The notes beneath the pieces were generated by a model. It ran no database searches. It saw nothing but the letters and a program-made list of their open reading frames with translations, and was not told where the DNA came from. From Ailurus styani (lineage: Eukaryota; Chordata; Mammalia; Carnivora; Ailuridae), in contig LNAC01000109.1 in assembly GCA_002007465.1 (NCBI GenBank), positions 358,037-422,036 of the forward strand: 64,000 nt of DNA, read 5' to 3'. Made by a program: the position numbers and the translations under genes. This document shows, one piece after another, positions 1 to 11,380 of this stretch. How positions within the stretch are numbered: the first letter of the stretch is position 1; every line of letters starts with the position of its first letter.

Positions 1-702
1 TTGCAGACCTCTGTTAGATGCGAAGCGAAAAAAGAGAAAAAAATGATTTAGACTTTCAGTAATCTCTTGGGGGTGACGCCTTCAGCCACTTAAAGGGAAT
101 AAAAAAATTCTAGAAATTTAGGTCTCTTTTCAAATTCTTCCCAGGCTCGCTCCATCTATCATCCGGGCTGAAACTGCTCTTATGATAGATTGTATGGGGA
201 GACTATACTACATCATCAGAGTTCTGACATTGCCACGGTTCTGTAGTAGGTTATAATGCAATGTAACAAATTACAATGGTGGACATTGACAAATTCAGTT
301 TTGGGGGAGTTTAAATTAATTTTGAGCTGCTTCAAGTTGGTTTAGAAAGTAATTTTTAAATAAATCAGAGGTGGATGGGGGAAAGAAGGGAGCTCCAAAG
401 AATAATGCATGCATGGAGGAGAGGGATCCTCAGTGGATCCAAACACCTTGCCTTCCATCCTGAGGACGGAGCCAGCAGAGAGGGAAGGGACCGACCTCAC
501 AGGCAAAGATGCGAACGCCAAGGGACCGAGGGTTCTTTAGGATCCTATGGGCAGCATTCCCTAGCTTCCTGGAGACAAGACCAGGTTTCTCGGAATGCAA
601 AAGACAGAATTCTCTTCCAGGGGGTCTGAAATAGTACATAGTACTAAAAATAGCACAGCTTTGGAATACATTACAGATCACAGAGGTGGTGTAATTAACT
701 GG
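1..702. other. Unannotated sequence, no gene seen
   Basis: I see no recognisable coding exon, RNA gene or interspersed repeat here. Open frames are short and overlap on both strands with no family resemblance. Confidence 0.5.
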
Positions 703-900
703 AAAGAACACAGAATTCGGAATCAGGAAACCTATGTTCTATTCCCATGCCTCACACAGACTTATTGTGTGAACCCGCGGGTCTCTGTATGGGCCTTGAT
801 TTCTTCATCAGTTAAAGAGGGGAATAAATAACGTGTCCTGTGGGCTTCATAGGACTCTCAGAAAGATGCAGAAAATGCACATGAAACCCTTTACCCTTTT
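703..900 (+). repeat. MIR SINE remnant
   Basis: The order of blocks follows the MIR consensus: 'aacacagaattcggaatcag' (the consensus gcatgggctttggaatca region), a short 'cctcacacagacttattgtg' segment, then the 'cttcatcagttaaagagggg' segment (consensus cctcatctgtaaaatgggg). It is strongly diverged, so the boundaries are approximate. Confidence 0.6.
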
Positions 901-1864
901 GAAACTCTAAAGAGCGCGAGAGATTGGTGTTGGCTTTGATGCTGTTACTGTGATTTTTGGTGTATTTTAGAAGGCAAGGCATTCTGGTTTGATCAGGACA
1001 ACGCTAGCATAGTGTAAAATATGTATCCATATTCCTCAAACTTTGGGTTGAATGAGCAATGGTGGGAGCAGCACCTTTTCGTGAGGAAAAGAAGAAGCTG
1101 AGATGGAACGCAGTGGAACATTCTAACAGAGAGAACTGAATGGATTCCATGGACCCTCCAAAGGGAAAGATTATTGCCCACCATCTTGGAGAGATTCTGC
1201 TCCTTTTACAAAGAGAGGCAAAGAGAATCCAAATCAGTAAAGCTTTTTTTTTTTCCCCCACAAAGAAATGCTCATTTCTCAGAGCATGGGGGAATCAATT
1301 AGCCACAGTGCCGTGTTCAGGTAGACTTTAGATTAGCTCGAGACCACTCCACTACAGATAATTAACCTTCGTACCCAAATTAGCAGTGAAATAAGCCAGT
1401 TATTAGTTTTCATAATGAACAAAATTGAGTATTTTGGAAAGTTAAACCCCTAGAGCTTAAATTAAAATAAGCATCTGGGAGAAATCCCTAAAGTATACTT
1501 CAATTCATTAATACTACAAATTCCACAGTAGATTGAACTGACAATGTGCCTTCTCTAAAGGAAATTGAGTCTCTCGAATAATCATCTGGATTGACCTCAG
1601 AGAGCGATTCTCCTCGATGCCTGGAATCTCAAAGACTGGCTGAATGAGTGAGTTGATGTCTTTTTCTTGCTAGGAGGCAAAAGGCAGGCATAGAAGACAA
1701 GGAGCTACATGTGGCACTAAGACAAACAAATGGTTTTATTAAAGGTCTTGGAGAAAATTGTCTTGACTCCAGCCTGCAGGATAGGCTCCCATTGACTTGA
1801 CTTTTACTTCAAGAGCCAGAGTGTTATGGATCATTGAGCTAAGCGTCGGAAGGATCGGGGCTCT
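901..1864. other. Unannotated sequence
   Basis: Moderately AT-rich unique-looking sequence. It contains only a short homopolymer T run near 1243-1254 and no supported gene or repeat. Confidence 0.45.
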
Positions 1865-1985
1865 TTCTTTCTGGCCATGTGACTTGGGAAAAACCATTGA
1901 ACTTCTTCATGTCTCAGTTTCCTCCTCAGTCAGCTGGGAGCAAGACTGATTGCCTTGCTCATCTCCCAGTTTAGAGGCTTAGTTT
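1865..1985 (+). repeat. MIR SINE remnant
   Basis: The segment reads 'catgtgacttgggaaaaacc' followed by 'tgtctcagtttcctcctcag'. These are the signature MIR core blocks (gtgaccttgggcaag and cctcagtttcctcatc), in plus orientation. Confidence 0.65.
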
Positions 1986-2119
1986 GCCAACCTCTGAACA
2001 TGACAGGTGCTAGAAACATGAATGTGTTCTTTTCTTTTAGCTGGAGATAACCTCATCTTTCCCATCCCTGTCCTCCTAGGAAAATGACATGTCAAAATAA
2101 TCAAGGACTTAGAGATTAA

Positions 2120-2290
2120 TAAATATTTATTAAAAGTATTTGCTGGATATTTCATGTAGATTATCTCTTTTAATCCCGGAAAAAATCCTATCAGTTCTAT
2201 TATTATGCTCATTGTCTGCCAAAGACCACTCAGCAATCAAGCGCCAGGAGTGAGTGAGGTCTGAGCATAGGCTGTCGCACTCCGCAGGCT
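2120..2290 (+). repeat. MIR-like remnant
   Basis: A region of 'ttttaatcccggaaaaaatc ctat' followed by 'tctattattatgctcattgt' resembles the MIR/MIRb 3' half (aatcctcacaacaaccctat then ttattatccccatt). It is diverged. Confidence 0.45.
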
Positions 2291-2479
2291 TGTACCTCAC
2301 CATAGGGTTGGATCCATGTCCTGCAAAGATGGGCCTCACCCAAATCCACAATGTCTAGAGGAATCTCTATACTGGTTAGAGTCCCACAGAATCACCTATA
2401 TTGGCAACCCCCCAGAAGGTCATTACCAGCTCAGAAGCCAGGGAGAAGGTCAGATCCCATAATCAATTACATCCCCTCG

Positions 2480-2622
2480 TTTCCCTTGCAAGGCAACCCT
2501 ATCATGTGCTATTATTATTCTTGTCTTCATTTTATATATGAGGACATGAATCCTTGGGCAAATTGAGTAACTTGCCCCAGGTTATGCAGCCAGAAGAAGT
2601 GGAGTCCTTTGCAAACATGAGG
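2480..2622 (+). repeat. MIR SINE remnant
   Basis: The blocks 'caaggcaaccctatcatgtg', 'ttattattcttgtcttcatt', 'tatatgaggacatgaatcc' and 'gagtaacttgccccaggtta' match the MIR core in order (caaccctatgaggta, cccattttacagatgagg, taacttgcccaaggtca). This is one of the clearer MIR copies in the window. Confidence 0.75.
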
Positions 2623-4355
2623 GCTATGTGTTTTCCTGGCCCATTGGCCTCCTGGGGAAGGACTGTGGGTATCATCCTAGCTGGCCCTGGTGAGGGTTTC
2701 CCTGAAACCATGTCACAAGGGAAAGGCTCTTCAATTTTATGTAGGGGCAAGGACAGTTTTCTTTACCCTAAGTCCCTACATGGGCTATAAAGAATGAAAT
2801 CCTTTCTTCTGGTGTCTTTGGAGTGTACAGGAACGTGACCCCATGGTACACGAATGGTGGTTTACCTTTAGAGTAACGTCCCAACGTTTGTTTGGTGCTT
2901 ACATTTTCTCTTCCAAGGGCCTTATATCACAAAATACTCATACTGTCTCTCAGATTTTTAACCAGAATGATACTCAGTGTATAAATAGGCATCCCCATCC
3001 ACCTTAGGCTTAGCGGACCCCTGTTGGGATGGGGAAGTTCTGTGGTAGCCCCCACCCAAACATGGCGGCTGGGGCCAAAGGGACCATTCCACCATTCTTT
3101 GAAGCTACCCTTCCTGACATGGGCAGAAACAAGCCAATGAGTTTGTGAGGCCTGGCTTGGGGCTGGTCACTACGTGTGGCGTTGGACTTTCAGAGGCTGG
3201 CACTGCCTGAAGTTTCTTTGCTTGGGCAGAAGTTTATTCATGCAGAAGGCAGACCAGAGTACACAAGGAAGGAACAAAGTCAGCAAACTTTTCTGGGGGC
3301 TACACAGTGCATTGATATCCGACAGTGGCAGGAGTGTGCAGACTATAGAAAATAATCAAGGTGGGGTTGCACTGGAGATGAAGATAAATTCAGAGGGATT
3401 TTTCATGCACATGAAGAGCCTGGAGTTCAGTAAGGGAGACGTGGTGGCCTCTAAGAGAAGACAGGATAATTTATTGAGAGGGGAGGAAAACAATGCAACA
3501 GAAATTCAGTGAATATTTGCCTGAGTATTCAAAAGGAGGCTGTAAGCAGATGCTTGGATTGAACACACATCCCCAAGGGAGAAAACACTATAGAAAGAAA
3601 TCAAGAGCGAATCAGAAAAAGATGATGAAGAAATTAGAAATTCTAAAGACAAACAGAACTTGGATGCCCATAGAATCTGTATGAGCTTCCAGGGTCCCAG
3701 AAGAAAAAGACAAATCGTTTGTTCCTTCCCATCCACTCCCCCCACCCCTCGGCCCCCAGGGCTGGCTGCTGGTCTTCCAGGTGAGATTGGGATATAGGCA
3801 TACCAGCTCTGTGTTGAGGATGTCAAGTCAGGGCCAGACCGGAGCCAGGGACCAGGGAGGGGGCAGGGGGGGTGGGGGAGGTGGGGTTAGGACCACATCC
3901 AGGTTGGAAGTACAGGGGAACCACGCAAAGAATAGGGAAAGCAAAGCAGAGATCACAAAACCAGGGGTTCTCTAGAAGGAATGTGGCCTTCTGGGTGTTA
4001 GGGGTATGCCAAGATTCACTACAAAAGATAGATGAAATGATATATGATCAGAATTTATGGCCCATTTCTGTGTTGCTGAGGGACACTTAGAGAAACCCCG
4101 AGATTGAAAAACACATTCCACAGCTCTGAGCTCAGATGATTGGCATGTAGAAATAGAAGCCAAATTCTCTGTGAAGCCACTTCTCCTAGTCTCTCAAACT
4201 GAAGAAGGTTTGTTTCTGTTGCCTGGGCCCCCGTGTCGTGTGGTCACCATGGTCTGTTTACAGTGAAGGGGTCTATAATCTCATGGGGATAACTAAGAGG
4301 ACAAGGTCAGGAGGGAACAACTGAAAGTCCCTAGAAATACTTTCTAAAGAGGAAA
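2623..4355. other. Unannotated sequence
   Basis: No interspersed repeat or gene is recognised in this stretch of about 1.7 kb. A 112-codon open frame at 3174-3512 and a 106-codon frame on the minus strand at 3506-3826 have no family resemblance and no neighbouring exon signals. A G-rich tract lies at 3843-3890. Confidence 0.45.
3843..3890 (+). repeat. G-rich low-complexity tract
   Basis: Runs of three to six Gs separated by one to four bases (for example 'gggggcaggggggtggggga') satisfy the usual four-G-run pattern for a G-quadruplex on the plus strand. Confidence 0.7.
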
Positions 4356-4527
4356 GGGGCACCCGAGTGGCTGTCAGTTGGGCATCCGACTCTTGGTTTC
4401 AGCTCAGGTCATGATCTCAGGGTCCTGGGATCTGGCTCTGCATCAGGCTCTGTGCTTGATGTAGGCTGCTTGTCCCTCTTCCTCTGCTTCCCGCTCCTCA
4501 TAAATAAAAATAAAATCTTTAAAAAAA
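4356..4527 (+). mobile_element. CAN-SINE (tRNA-derived carnivore SINE)
   Basis: The head 'ggggcacccgagtggctgtc' precedes a tRNA-derived body containing 'gctcaggtcatgatctcagg', a pyrimidine-rich stretch, and a tail of 'aaataaaaataaaatcttt' plus poly(A). The CpG sites of the head are decayed and no clear target-site duplication remains, so this is an older copy. Confidence 0.93.
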
Positions 4528-5159
4528 GGGAACAATGGCTTAGCAAATACAGAGAATATTAATTGAATTTTATATGCTTTCATTTAGTAATATTGCACCA
4601 ATTTTCATTTATCATCCTTCTATGCCCTGGAAACTTTTTCTAGCCCCCCTTCTTCTCAACCTTAAATGGATTTGTTTTGCTTTGCTGTAGTTAATGTCTG
4701 TGCTGAAGGCACTTACTCCAAGTGGGATCCTCCATCCAAATGTTCCATGTGTTTCTGATTCTGCTGTGGCAGGTTCTCCCTTCTCAGATCTCACTTGGAG
4801 CCCCGGAGTAGCCTGGATGTTTGAGGTAGTCAAAATTATGTGTAACCTTGTTAGCCTTGCAAACTTTTATATGTCTTCCTCAAACCCTCTCCTCTCATAT
4901 GTAGGTTTACATGGTAACTCAGAGCCAAAACACAGGTTGGTGGACCCTTCACACCCATTAGCTCACAGTCCTCTACCAGACAGCATTTCAGAAGCCTGGG
5001 GTTATCTCATCTCTGTTTTCTCTGTGTCTCACTCAGATTATTGCTACTCACTCCACACCTGCCATACCATCTTCTTCACCACACAGCTCTGTTCTGGCCT
5101 TTGACACCCTCGTTTTGGATTTGTACCCCCCACCCCTCCCCAATGCAGGTCATTAAGGC

Positions 5160-5256
5160 ATAGTGTTTCTGAGCATGAGCCTTTGCAACAGGCAGACCAG
5201 GTTTTGGGTTCTGGCTCTGCATTCCAGTGGATGTTTGCCTTGGCACTCAGTATCCA
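5160..5256 (+). repeat. MIR 5' portion
   Basis: The text 'ctgagcatgagcctttgcaa' followed by 'ggcagaccaggttttgggtt' and 'ctggctctgcattccag' matches the MIR head (gcatgggctttggagtcagacagacctgggttc then ggctctgccactta). Confidence 0.6.
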
Positions 5257-5261
5257 ACATG

Positions 5262-5770
5262 CCGTATGAGTCACCTGTCGCTGCTGTAACAAATTGCAAA
5301 GTGAATGGCTTAATGTAACACAGGTTTATTGTGTCCTCATCCAGGAGGTTGGGAGAGCAAACTGGGTCTCTCTCCCTCGGTGAAAGGAAAGTGTCTGCAG
5401 GGGTGTGTTCCATCCTGCAGGCCCTGGGGGAGAATCCATTTCTTGCCTTTTCCAGCTTACAGAGGCCACCGGATTCCTTGGCTTGTGGCCCATTCCTTCA
5501 TGGTCAAGGCCAGCAATGGCTGGTTGAGTCTTTCTCATACTCCATCACTTGGACACTGACCCTTCTGTATCCCTCTTCCGTTTATGAGGACCCTTGGCAT
5601 GACACAGGATCCATTTGGATCACCCAGGGTAATCTTGTTTCAAGGTCAGTTGATTAGCAACCTTGACTCCATCTGCTTCCTTAATTTCTCTTTGCCATGT
5701 AGCCTTAACCTAATAGATTAATAGTTTCTGTGGATATCGTTGGGGTGGAGGACATTCTTCTGCCTTCCAC
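5262..5770 (-). mobile_element. MLT1-type MaLR solo LTR (ERVL-MaLR)
   Basis: On the plus strand this reads as the reverse complement of an MLT1 LTR. It starts with 'cgctgctgtaacaaattgca' (consensus gctgctataacaaaatacca), then 'ggcttaatgtaacacaggtt', 'gggggagaatccatttcttg', and a terminal 'acattcttctgccttccac' equivalent to the LTR start. No gag or other internal sequence flanks it, so it is a solo LTR or an isolated fragment. Divergence is high and the ends are approximate. Confidence 0.75.
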
Positions 5771-6159
5771 ACCTGCCTATGTTTTAGAGACCTGGCAAGG
5801 GTCAAAGACCACCTCCCATGCCAAGGGCAAACAGTGCGGGACACTGCGTTTTCAGGCTTAGGATTGTGATGTAGGCCCGGTTTATCAGAGGTGCCCACAC
5901 CGGGCTTAAGCTTGAGATGCACAAGAGCAAGGGGGATAACTTTTGAGACAACTATGGGCATCTTTCCTGGCTGCATAGACTCAACACTGATGCTTCTTCC
6001 TCTCAATATTTCCATGAGTCTCCTGATGCCACCCTTCCCCCAATTGTTTTTTGCAATATTTGGTAATATCACACTCATCTTTTATTAACTTTTTTGATAT
6101 CTTTTAATAAATCCCTTTCCTACCAATCCATAATTGTCACTTGTTGCTTATATCTATGG

Positions 6160-6330
6160 CCCTCAGGTGACACAGAAATCTGCTGGCTGTGAGACCTTGG
6201 GCAAGACACTGAACTTCTCTGGCTTGGTTTTTTCATGCCACACCTACCTCATGAGTTCTGGGGACCATAAATGGAGTAAGGTGTGTAAAGATTTGGGTAT
6301 GGGGCTTGGCTATACCCTGAAAACCACTCA
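6160..6330 (+). repeat. MIR SINE remnant
   Basis: The segment 'ctgtgagaccttgggcaaga cactgaacttctctggc' is followed by a 'cctacctcatgag' block. This order is the MIR core signature (gtgaccttgggcaagtcacttaac, then tacctacctcatagg). Confidence 0.7.
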
Positions 6331-8344
6331 ATGAATAGTAGGGAAAGGCAGAGAATGGCATAATTCCTACGTTTTGCATGGAGGGATTAAATCTCAAAAT
6401 GGTGGTTGGTATACGGAAGTACATTGGCACATGGAAGCAACAACAAAGCATTTCCTTTCTAAGTTTTTGTACATTTTGGAAAGCACAAAGTGTCATTCAA
6501 AGGTTATAGAAAAGTTCATGCAATAAATACAATTGATTGAGACACAGTTGTAAAAAAGATAAAGCTAAGTCAGTTGAGACGGCATGACAAAGGTCAAACA
6601 AACAGGTTATTATCACATAGACAAAGAGTCTACAGAGAGCTAGTGGGACTTCTGTCTCTTTGGGGACCAAAGCAGGTCATCTGGAGAACCCACCCCAAAG
6701 AAGCCAGAACTTCCCATGTATCACTCTCCTATAAGCCAAGCACCAATTGAGAGATAAATGCTTCACACCCTTGCAAGTGACCCAGATGTGAATTCTTGGC
6801 TATATGACTGATGCACAGGGGCCAAATTATGTGATGTCAAGAAGTCTCCTTTGAGACGGCATCTCTTCAAATTGCTGGCTGGCAGAGGAAGTTAGGTCCA
6901 TGGGCTGATCACGTAACAGCATTGCCTCTATTCCTCTAAGCACAAAGCAAGACTAGCTAATATTTACTGGGTAACTTACCATGTGTGTCTTACCATGGTT
7001 GTCCCAGGGGGACACCCTCTGGAAACAGATGCTCAGGGGAAGGAAGGAGCACAGAAGGTTTACTGGGAGTGACATCTAGGAATGGTAAGGAGGAAGGAAG
7101 CAGGATTGGTCAGGGGGAGCTGTGAGGCCAACACAGAGCTCACAAACTCTCTGCCAGGCCAGTGGGGAGTTCCAGAGCACAGATCGGCCATTTGAGGAGT
7201 CCTTCCTGGAATGGAAATGGCCTGGCTGGAGTCCCACTGCCTGACCCAACCATTGGCCAGCAGATTCCTTGAGGATCACGTGACCACAGCCCTCTAAGCT
7301 GAGGCATACCCCATAGGCATCATAAAATGGGAGGTATCAGCTGAACACCTATGCTTCTCTCTGGTTCTCTGAGTCTGCCTGGTGAGGCAGGGAAGCATTG
7401 GCCTGTAGGGCCCAGCTAGAAGTAACAGAACCCAAAGGTCAAACCCCCTAGTTCCCCAGCCACCTGCCGCACGCAGGAGGCCTCTCTAAAAAAATCTTCT
7501 AGAGGTCTCACAGAGATTAAATGAGATAAGGCATTTGAAATTTCTTTGAACAGAATAAAGGTCCATAAATGTTCAAAGGATTTGACAAATGGATATTAAA
7601 GAACAATAAGCAATATCCCATTTATTAATTTTCCTCAATTTTCCCTGCTTGCTATTTGAGACATTTTGCTCCAGTTCCCAGAGAGGCATGAAGGCAGACT
7701 TTTTACAGCATATGAAAAGTATTAATAATTTGGTATGGTCTTAATTCATTTCATGATTCAGTTCTGCCAAATCTACAGAGACTGCTTCCAGCCTAGTAAT
7801 TATAAAAGGTGCTTCCAAATCAGTTCTGACTTGATCTTATACTATTTGATCATTTTATTATTCCACTTTACTTTATTATTCGGTTTGATTTGGTTCTGTT
7901 AAGAAACCTAAGGCTACATAAATTGTATATTTTATATCTTTAAAAGTTCTGTTGAGATAAATTCTTCTATAAAAAGGCCCTAATGATAAATCAATGTCAT
8001 TTATTTTTAAATCTGAGGATATTGCTCTAAGAGCAGAAATCTTCGATACCACTGAACTGTAAGCACACGCCGATACCATATATACAATAGGTACGACTCA
8101 GTTTGAGCGATTTTTCCTTTTAAACAATAAATAAACTAATCACACTCTTCAAACATAGGTTACTTTGTGCCAATGTCAAATGCGCTAAGATACAAGTTTA
8201 TTTTATAGCTGGTGATTTTGATGTAGGTGAAAAAGGCCGGAGGGAACTTAGGATTCATACAGGCCAGGAAGGGGGCTCTCTGAGTCCTCTGCCTTCTATA
8301 TGGGGGGCATTTCACATCATAAACAGTCGATACGTAACTAGTAA
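6331..8344. other. Mostly unique sequence
   Basis: No gene is recognised. A weak MIR-like piece may lie at 7500-7580 ('acagagattaaatgagataa'). Otherwise the region is unique-looking, AT-rich DNA in its second half. Confidence 0.45.
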
Positions 8345-8520
8345 GTGAGTGAATGGAAAGCTTTGGAATCACACAGGCCTAGGTTCAAATCCTGAGCGTG
8401 TTGTTTTCTAGTTAGGAGAGCTGTGAAACTCACATGAGTTGTGTGCTCCTCGGTTGACCAGTAACCCAAGGTGAATAATCCTTTTTTTCAGGGCTGTGGG
8501 GAGAATTTAAGACCGTGGGA
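8345..8520 (+). repeat. MIR remnant
   Basis: The string 'aagctttggaatcacacagg' followed by 'cctaggttcaaatcctga' matches the MIR head (ggctttggaatcagacagacctgggttcaaatcc). The remainder is degraded. Confidence 0.6.
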
Positions 8521-8571
8521 CACATGAATGGAATCTTCTTTACCCTTTTCTTGCCAAGCACAGTGTCCTGC

Positions 8572-8925
8572 TGTTATGGTCTGAATGTTTGTTTTCCCCA
8601 AATTCCTTAGTTGAAATCCTAACCCCCCAAAATGATGGTCTTAGGTGGGCCTTTGGGAGGTGCTTATGTCACGAGGGTGGAGCCTTCCTGAATGGGAGGA
8701 GTCCCCTTAAAAAAGAGGTTCCAGAGAGATCCCTAGCTGCTTCTTGCATGTGAAGAGACAGCAAGGAGGCGCTGGCTATGAACCAGGAAGAAGGCCTTCA
8801 CCCAACCATCCTGGTGCATTGATTTTGGACTTCCAGCCTCTAGAACTGTGAGCAATAGCTTCTTGTTGTTTATAAGCCACACAGTCTGTGGTATTTGACA
8901 AAGACACCAGCATGTGGTAGCTTTC
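8572..8925 (+). mobile_element. MLT1-type MaLR solo LTR
   Basis: The LTR begins 'tgttatggtctgaatgtttg' and contains 'gttgaaatcctaacccccca', 'gggcctttgggaggtgctta', 'atgaaccaggaagaaggcc' and 'agcctctagaactgtgagca', then 'tgtttataagccacacagtc'. These follow the MLT1A-like consensus in order and in plus orientation. There is no adjacent internal region, so it is a solo LTR. Confidence 0.9.
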
Positions 8926-9149
8926 AACAAATGACAGTTTGCAAAATCCTACCCACCCTGTTCCACCCTCCCTATCCTTGTCCCTAGGGGATGAAATGTT
9001 TTAGCAGAATTGACAGGTTCTGATGCTGACCTGAGTGATCTCCCTGGAATAATCATTTTGGTCCCTTTGGATGGGATATAAATCCTACCAATCACTTTGG
9101 TGCTTTTTCTTGATTTGATGGCTTATATTAGTATTATCTGGAAGCATAT

Positions 9150-9302
9150 CATTTGAAGTATACTCTCCTAGGGAGCGTGGGCCCAATGCTGGGTCTTAGT
9201 GCTTTCCATGTAATTCTCACCTGTTGACTTGAGATGTAGATGCATTTACCATGATTTCCATTTTACAAAAGAAGGAATTAGAATACAGATAATATGTTTA
9301 AT
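9150..9302 (+). repeat. MIR-like remnant
   Basis: The sequence 'gctttccatgtaattctcac' followed by 'atttccattttacaaaagaa' matches the MIR 3' half (gcgctttacatatattatctca, then cccattttacagatga). The young L1 downstream lies close to its 3' edge. Confidence 0.5.
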
Positions 9303-9405
9303 TGCCACTAGGGATACAGATGGGATTCACACTGGGTCACCTGGTACTGGGGCTCTGCCTGCTTTTGACGAGCAAAGATAGCACTAGAGGTATCTTGCAG
9401 AAATT

Positions 9406-10075
9406 AAAATCAAACCACTGTGCAGCCACTATGGAAAACAGTATGGAGATTACTCAAAAAGTTGAAAATGGAGCTACCCTACGACCCAGCAATTGCACTA
9501 CTGGGTATTTATCCTAAAGACACAAAGGTAGTGATCCTCAGGGGCACGTGCACCCGAATGTTTATAGCAGCAATGTCCACAATAGCCAAACTATGGAAAG
9601 AACCTAGATGTCCATCAACAGATGAATGGATAAAGAAGATGTGGTATATATATACAATGGAATACTATGCAGCTATCAAAAGAAACGAAATCTTGCCATT
9701 CGCAACGACATGGATGGAACTGGAGGGTATTATGCTGAGCGAAATAAGTCAATCAGAGAAAGACAATTATCATATGATCTCTCTGATATGAGGAACTTGA
9801 GGGGCAGGGTGGGGGGTTGTGGGGGGTAGGGAGGGAAAAATAATGAAACAAGATGGGATGGGGAAGGAGACAAACCATAAGAGACTTCTAATCTCATAAA
9901 ACAAACTGAGGGTTACTGGGGGGTGGGAGGGTAGGGATAGGGTGGATGGGTTATGGACATTGGGGAGGGTTTGTGCTTTGGTGAATGCTGTGAAAGATGT
10001 AAGCCTGATGATTCACAGACCTGTACCCCTTGGGCAAATAATAAAAATAAAATTAAAAAAAAAATCAAACCACTG
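9406..10075 (+). mobile_element. Young 5'-truncated LINE-1 with perfect target-site duplication
   Basis: The L1 body runs 9421-10060 and is bounded by a perfect 15-bp duplication, AAAATCAAACCACTG, at 9406-9420 and 10061-10075. The first part encodes the C-terminal end of L1 ORF2p in one uninterrupted frame (9420-9791, about 120 residues). It includes the conserved strings [34 protein letters not shown] and DEWIKKMWYIYTMEYYAAIK. A roughly 270-bp G-rich 3' UTR and an A-rich tail (aataataaaaataaaatta...) follow. ORF2p is the L1 endonuclease and reverse transcriptase, and this copy lacks both catalytic domains, so it cannot be autonomous. The intact frame, perfect duplication and preserved tail point to a recent insertion. 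The same 3' UTR recurs at 32006-32150. Confidence 0.95.
9801..9945 (+). repeat. G-tract clusters in the L1 3' UTR
   Basis: Two clusters of G runs, at about 9801-9835 ('ggggggttgtggggggtagg') and 9917-9945 ('ggggggtgggagggtaggga'), meet the four-run G-quadruplex pattern. G-rich 3' UTRs are a known property of mammalian L1s. Confidence 0.75.
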
Positions 10076-10213
10076 GCCTGAAGGGTCAAATAATTTTTTT
10101 AAACAAATTCACTAAACCATCCAGTTCTACTGGAGGTGAGTAGATATAATTCTTTTTATTCTAAAGCAAGTGATATCTTTGTGTTGGAAGCTGTGCATTG
10201 CTCACATGCACAC

Positions 10214-10214
<1 letters not shown>

Positions 10215-10260
<46 letters not shown>
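10215..10260. repeat. (CA)n microsatellite
   Basis: Twenty-three uninterrupted AC dinucleotides, preceded by a short interrupted 'cacaca' lead-in. A pure tract of this length is likely to be length-polymorphic. Confidence 0.98.
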
Positions 10261-10262
<2 letters not shown>

Positions 10263-10329
10263 ATCTTTATTGTCATGCAACCCAGCTAACCCTGGTTCAT
10301 CTGGGAGTTGTGTGTGAACCCTTTATTCC

Positions 10330-10445
10330 ACCTGTCATGCATTCATCCAACAAACAGGTCTTGAGTTCATCCCATGTGCAAAATACAACGCTAGGTACTG
10401 CAAGGCACAGAAGTAGGTAAGACCTATTCCTTGCTCTTTGGGAGG
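10330..10445 (+). repeat. L2 LINE 3' end fragment
   Basis: The segment 'catgcattcatccaacaaac' is followed by 'cccatgtgcaaaatacaacg', 'ctaggtactg' and 'agaagtaggtaagacct'. This matches the order of the L2 3' end (attcaacaaatatttattgagcacctactatgtgccaggcac). Confidence 0.6.
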
Positions 10446-10959
10446 TTATTAACAAACTAATAAATCATTCGATCAGTTTTCCATCTTGATATCTTTTCTT
10501 TCTTTCAGTCTGATCAGGGTCTGTCTGATCTAGCATTTAACAAATTTAGTCTGTTCTGTTCAAAGCAGCAGGACCTAACAGACCTATTAGGTCAAGTCTC
10601 TGTTTGAATGACATAATCCCATCTAATGAGTTTAAGCAAATGGCAGGTCCGTTAAATTCCAATCAGTGATCAGGCTGGGTGATTGCAACTGAAGGCAGAG
10701 GGATAGGCAGAGAGGGAGATGTTTACGAAGTGTTTACAAAAGCTGTCTGACAACCAGGCAATCTTGCTTTCTGATTTGCTCTGGGTTGGAACAAACCTTT
10801 GTTCTGATAACAAAAGAAGTCTCGAGATCATTATGGGAAGAAAGGCTCAGGGTATTGAATTCTCTGTGTCTTTGGCTACCTGCTCAAGCCCCTGTCCTCT
10901 GGGAATACTCCACTGATGTCTGGTAGCATCCTGACAATGAATCCTTTGTTGTTAATCAG

Positions 10960-11150
10960 CATTTTCAAAGCTGCTTCACATGCATAACCATATTTGATGC
11001 TCAAAACACTTCCATGGAGATGTCATGTCCTTATATGATAAACAGGAAACAGACAATCAAGGCATAAGCAAATTTCTCAAGGTAGTGCTATTAGGAAGTG
11101 GTGGAGTCACAGTTGCAGTCCAAGCTTTCAGACTCTTGCCTTCCTCTGAT
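10960..11150 (+). repeat. MIR SINE remnant
   Basis: MIR blocks are seen in order: 'gctgcttcacatgcataacc', 'aacacttccatggagatgtc', 'tatatgataaacaggaaaca', 'gcaaatttctcaaggtagtg' and 'taggaagtggtggagtcaca'. Confidence 0.65.
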
Positions 11151-11204
11151 GTAAGGCTAACTAGTGAACCAGATCACTGTTTTTGGTCTTCAAAAACTAG
11201 AAAC

Positions 11205-11379
11205 TTTTTTTTTTAAGATTTTATTTATTTATTAGAGAGAGAGAGACCACAAGAGCAGTAACACAAGCAGGGAGAGTGGGAGAGGGAGAAGCAGGCTCCC
11301 CGCAGAGCAGGGAGCCCAATGTGGGGTTTGATCCAAGGACCCTGGCAGATGCTTAACGACTGAGCCACCCAGGTGCCCC
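11205..11379 (-). mobile_element. CAN-SINE
   Basis: Read from the plus strand it begins with poly(T), 'aagattttatttatttatta' and a purine-rich stretch, and ends with 'ctgagccacccaggtgcccc', the complement of the SINE head. Flanks 'caaaaactagaaac' (left) and 'caaaactataac' (right) look like a decayed target-site duplication. Confidence 0.94.
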
Positions 11380-11380
11380 C

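Noticed and set aside
9420..9791. 123-codon frame as a possible gene
   Set aside because: It is the C-terminal end of L1 ORF2 in a 5'-truncated insertion, without promoter or catalytic domains.
10136..10420. 94-codon frame with His-Thr repeats
   Set aside because: The His-Thr run is simply the (CA)n microsatellite in translation.
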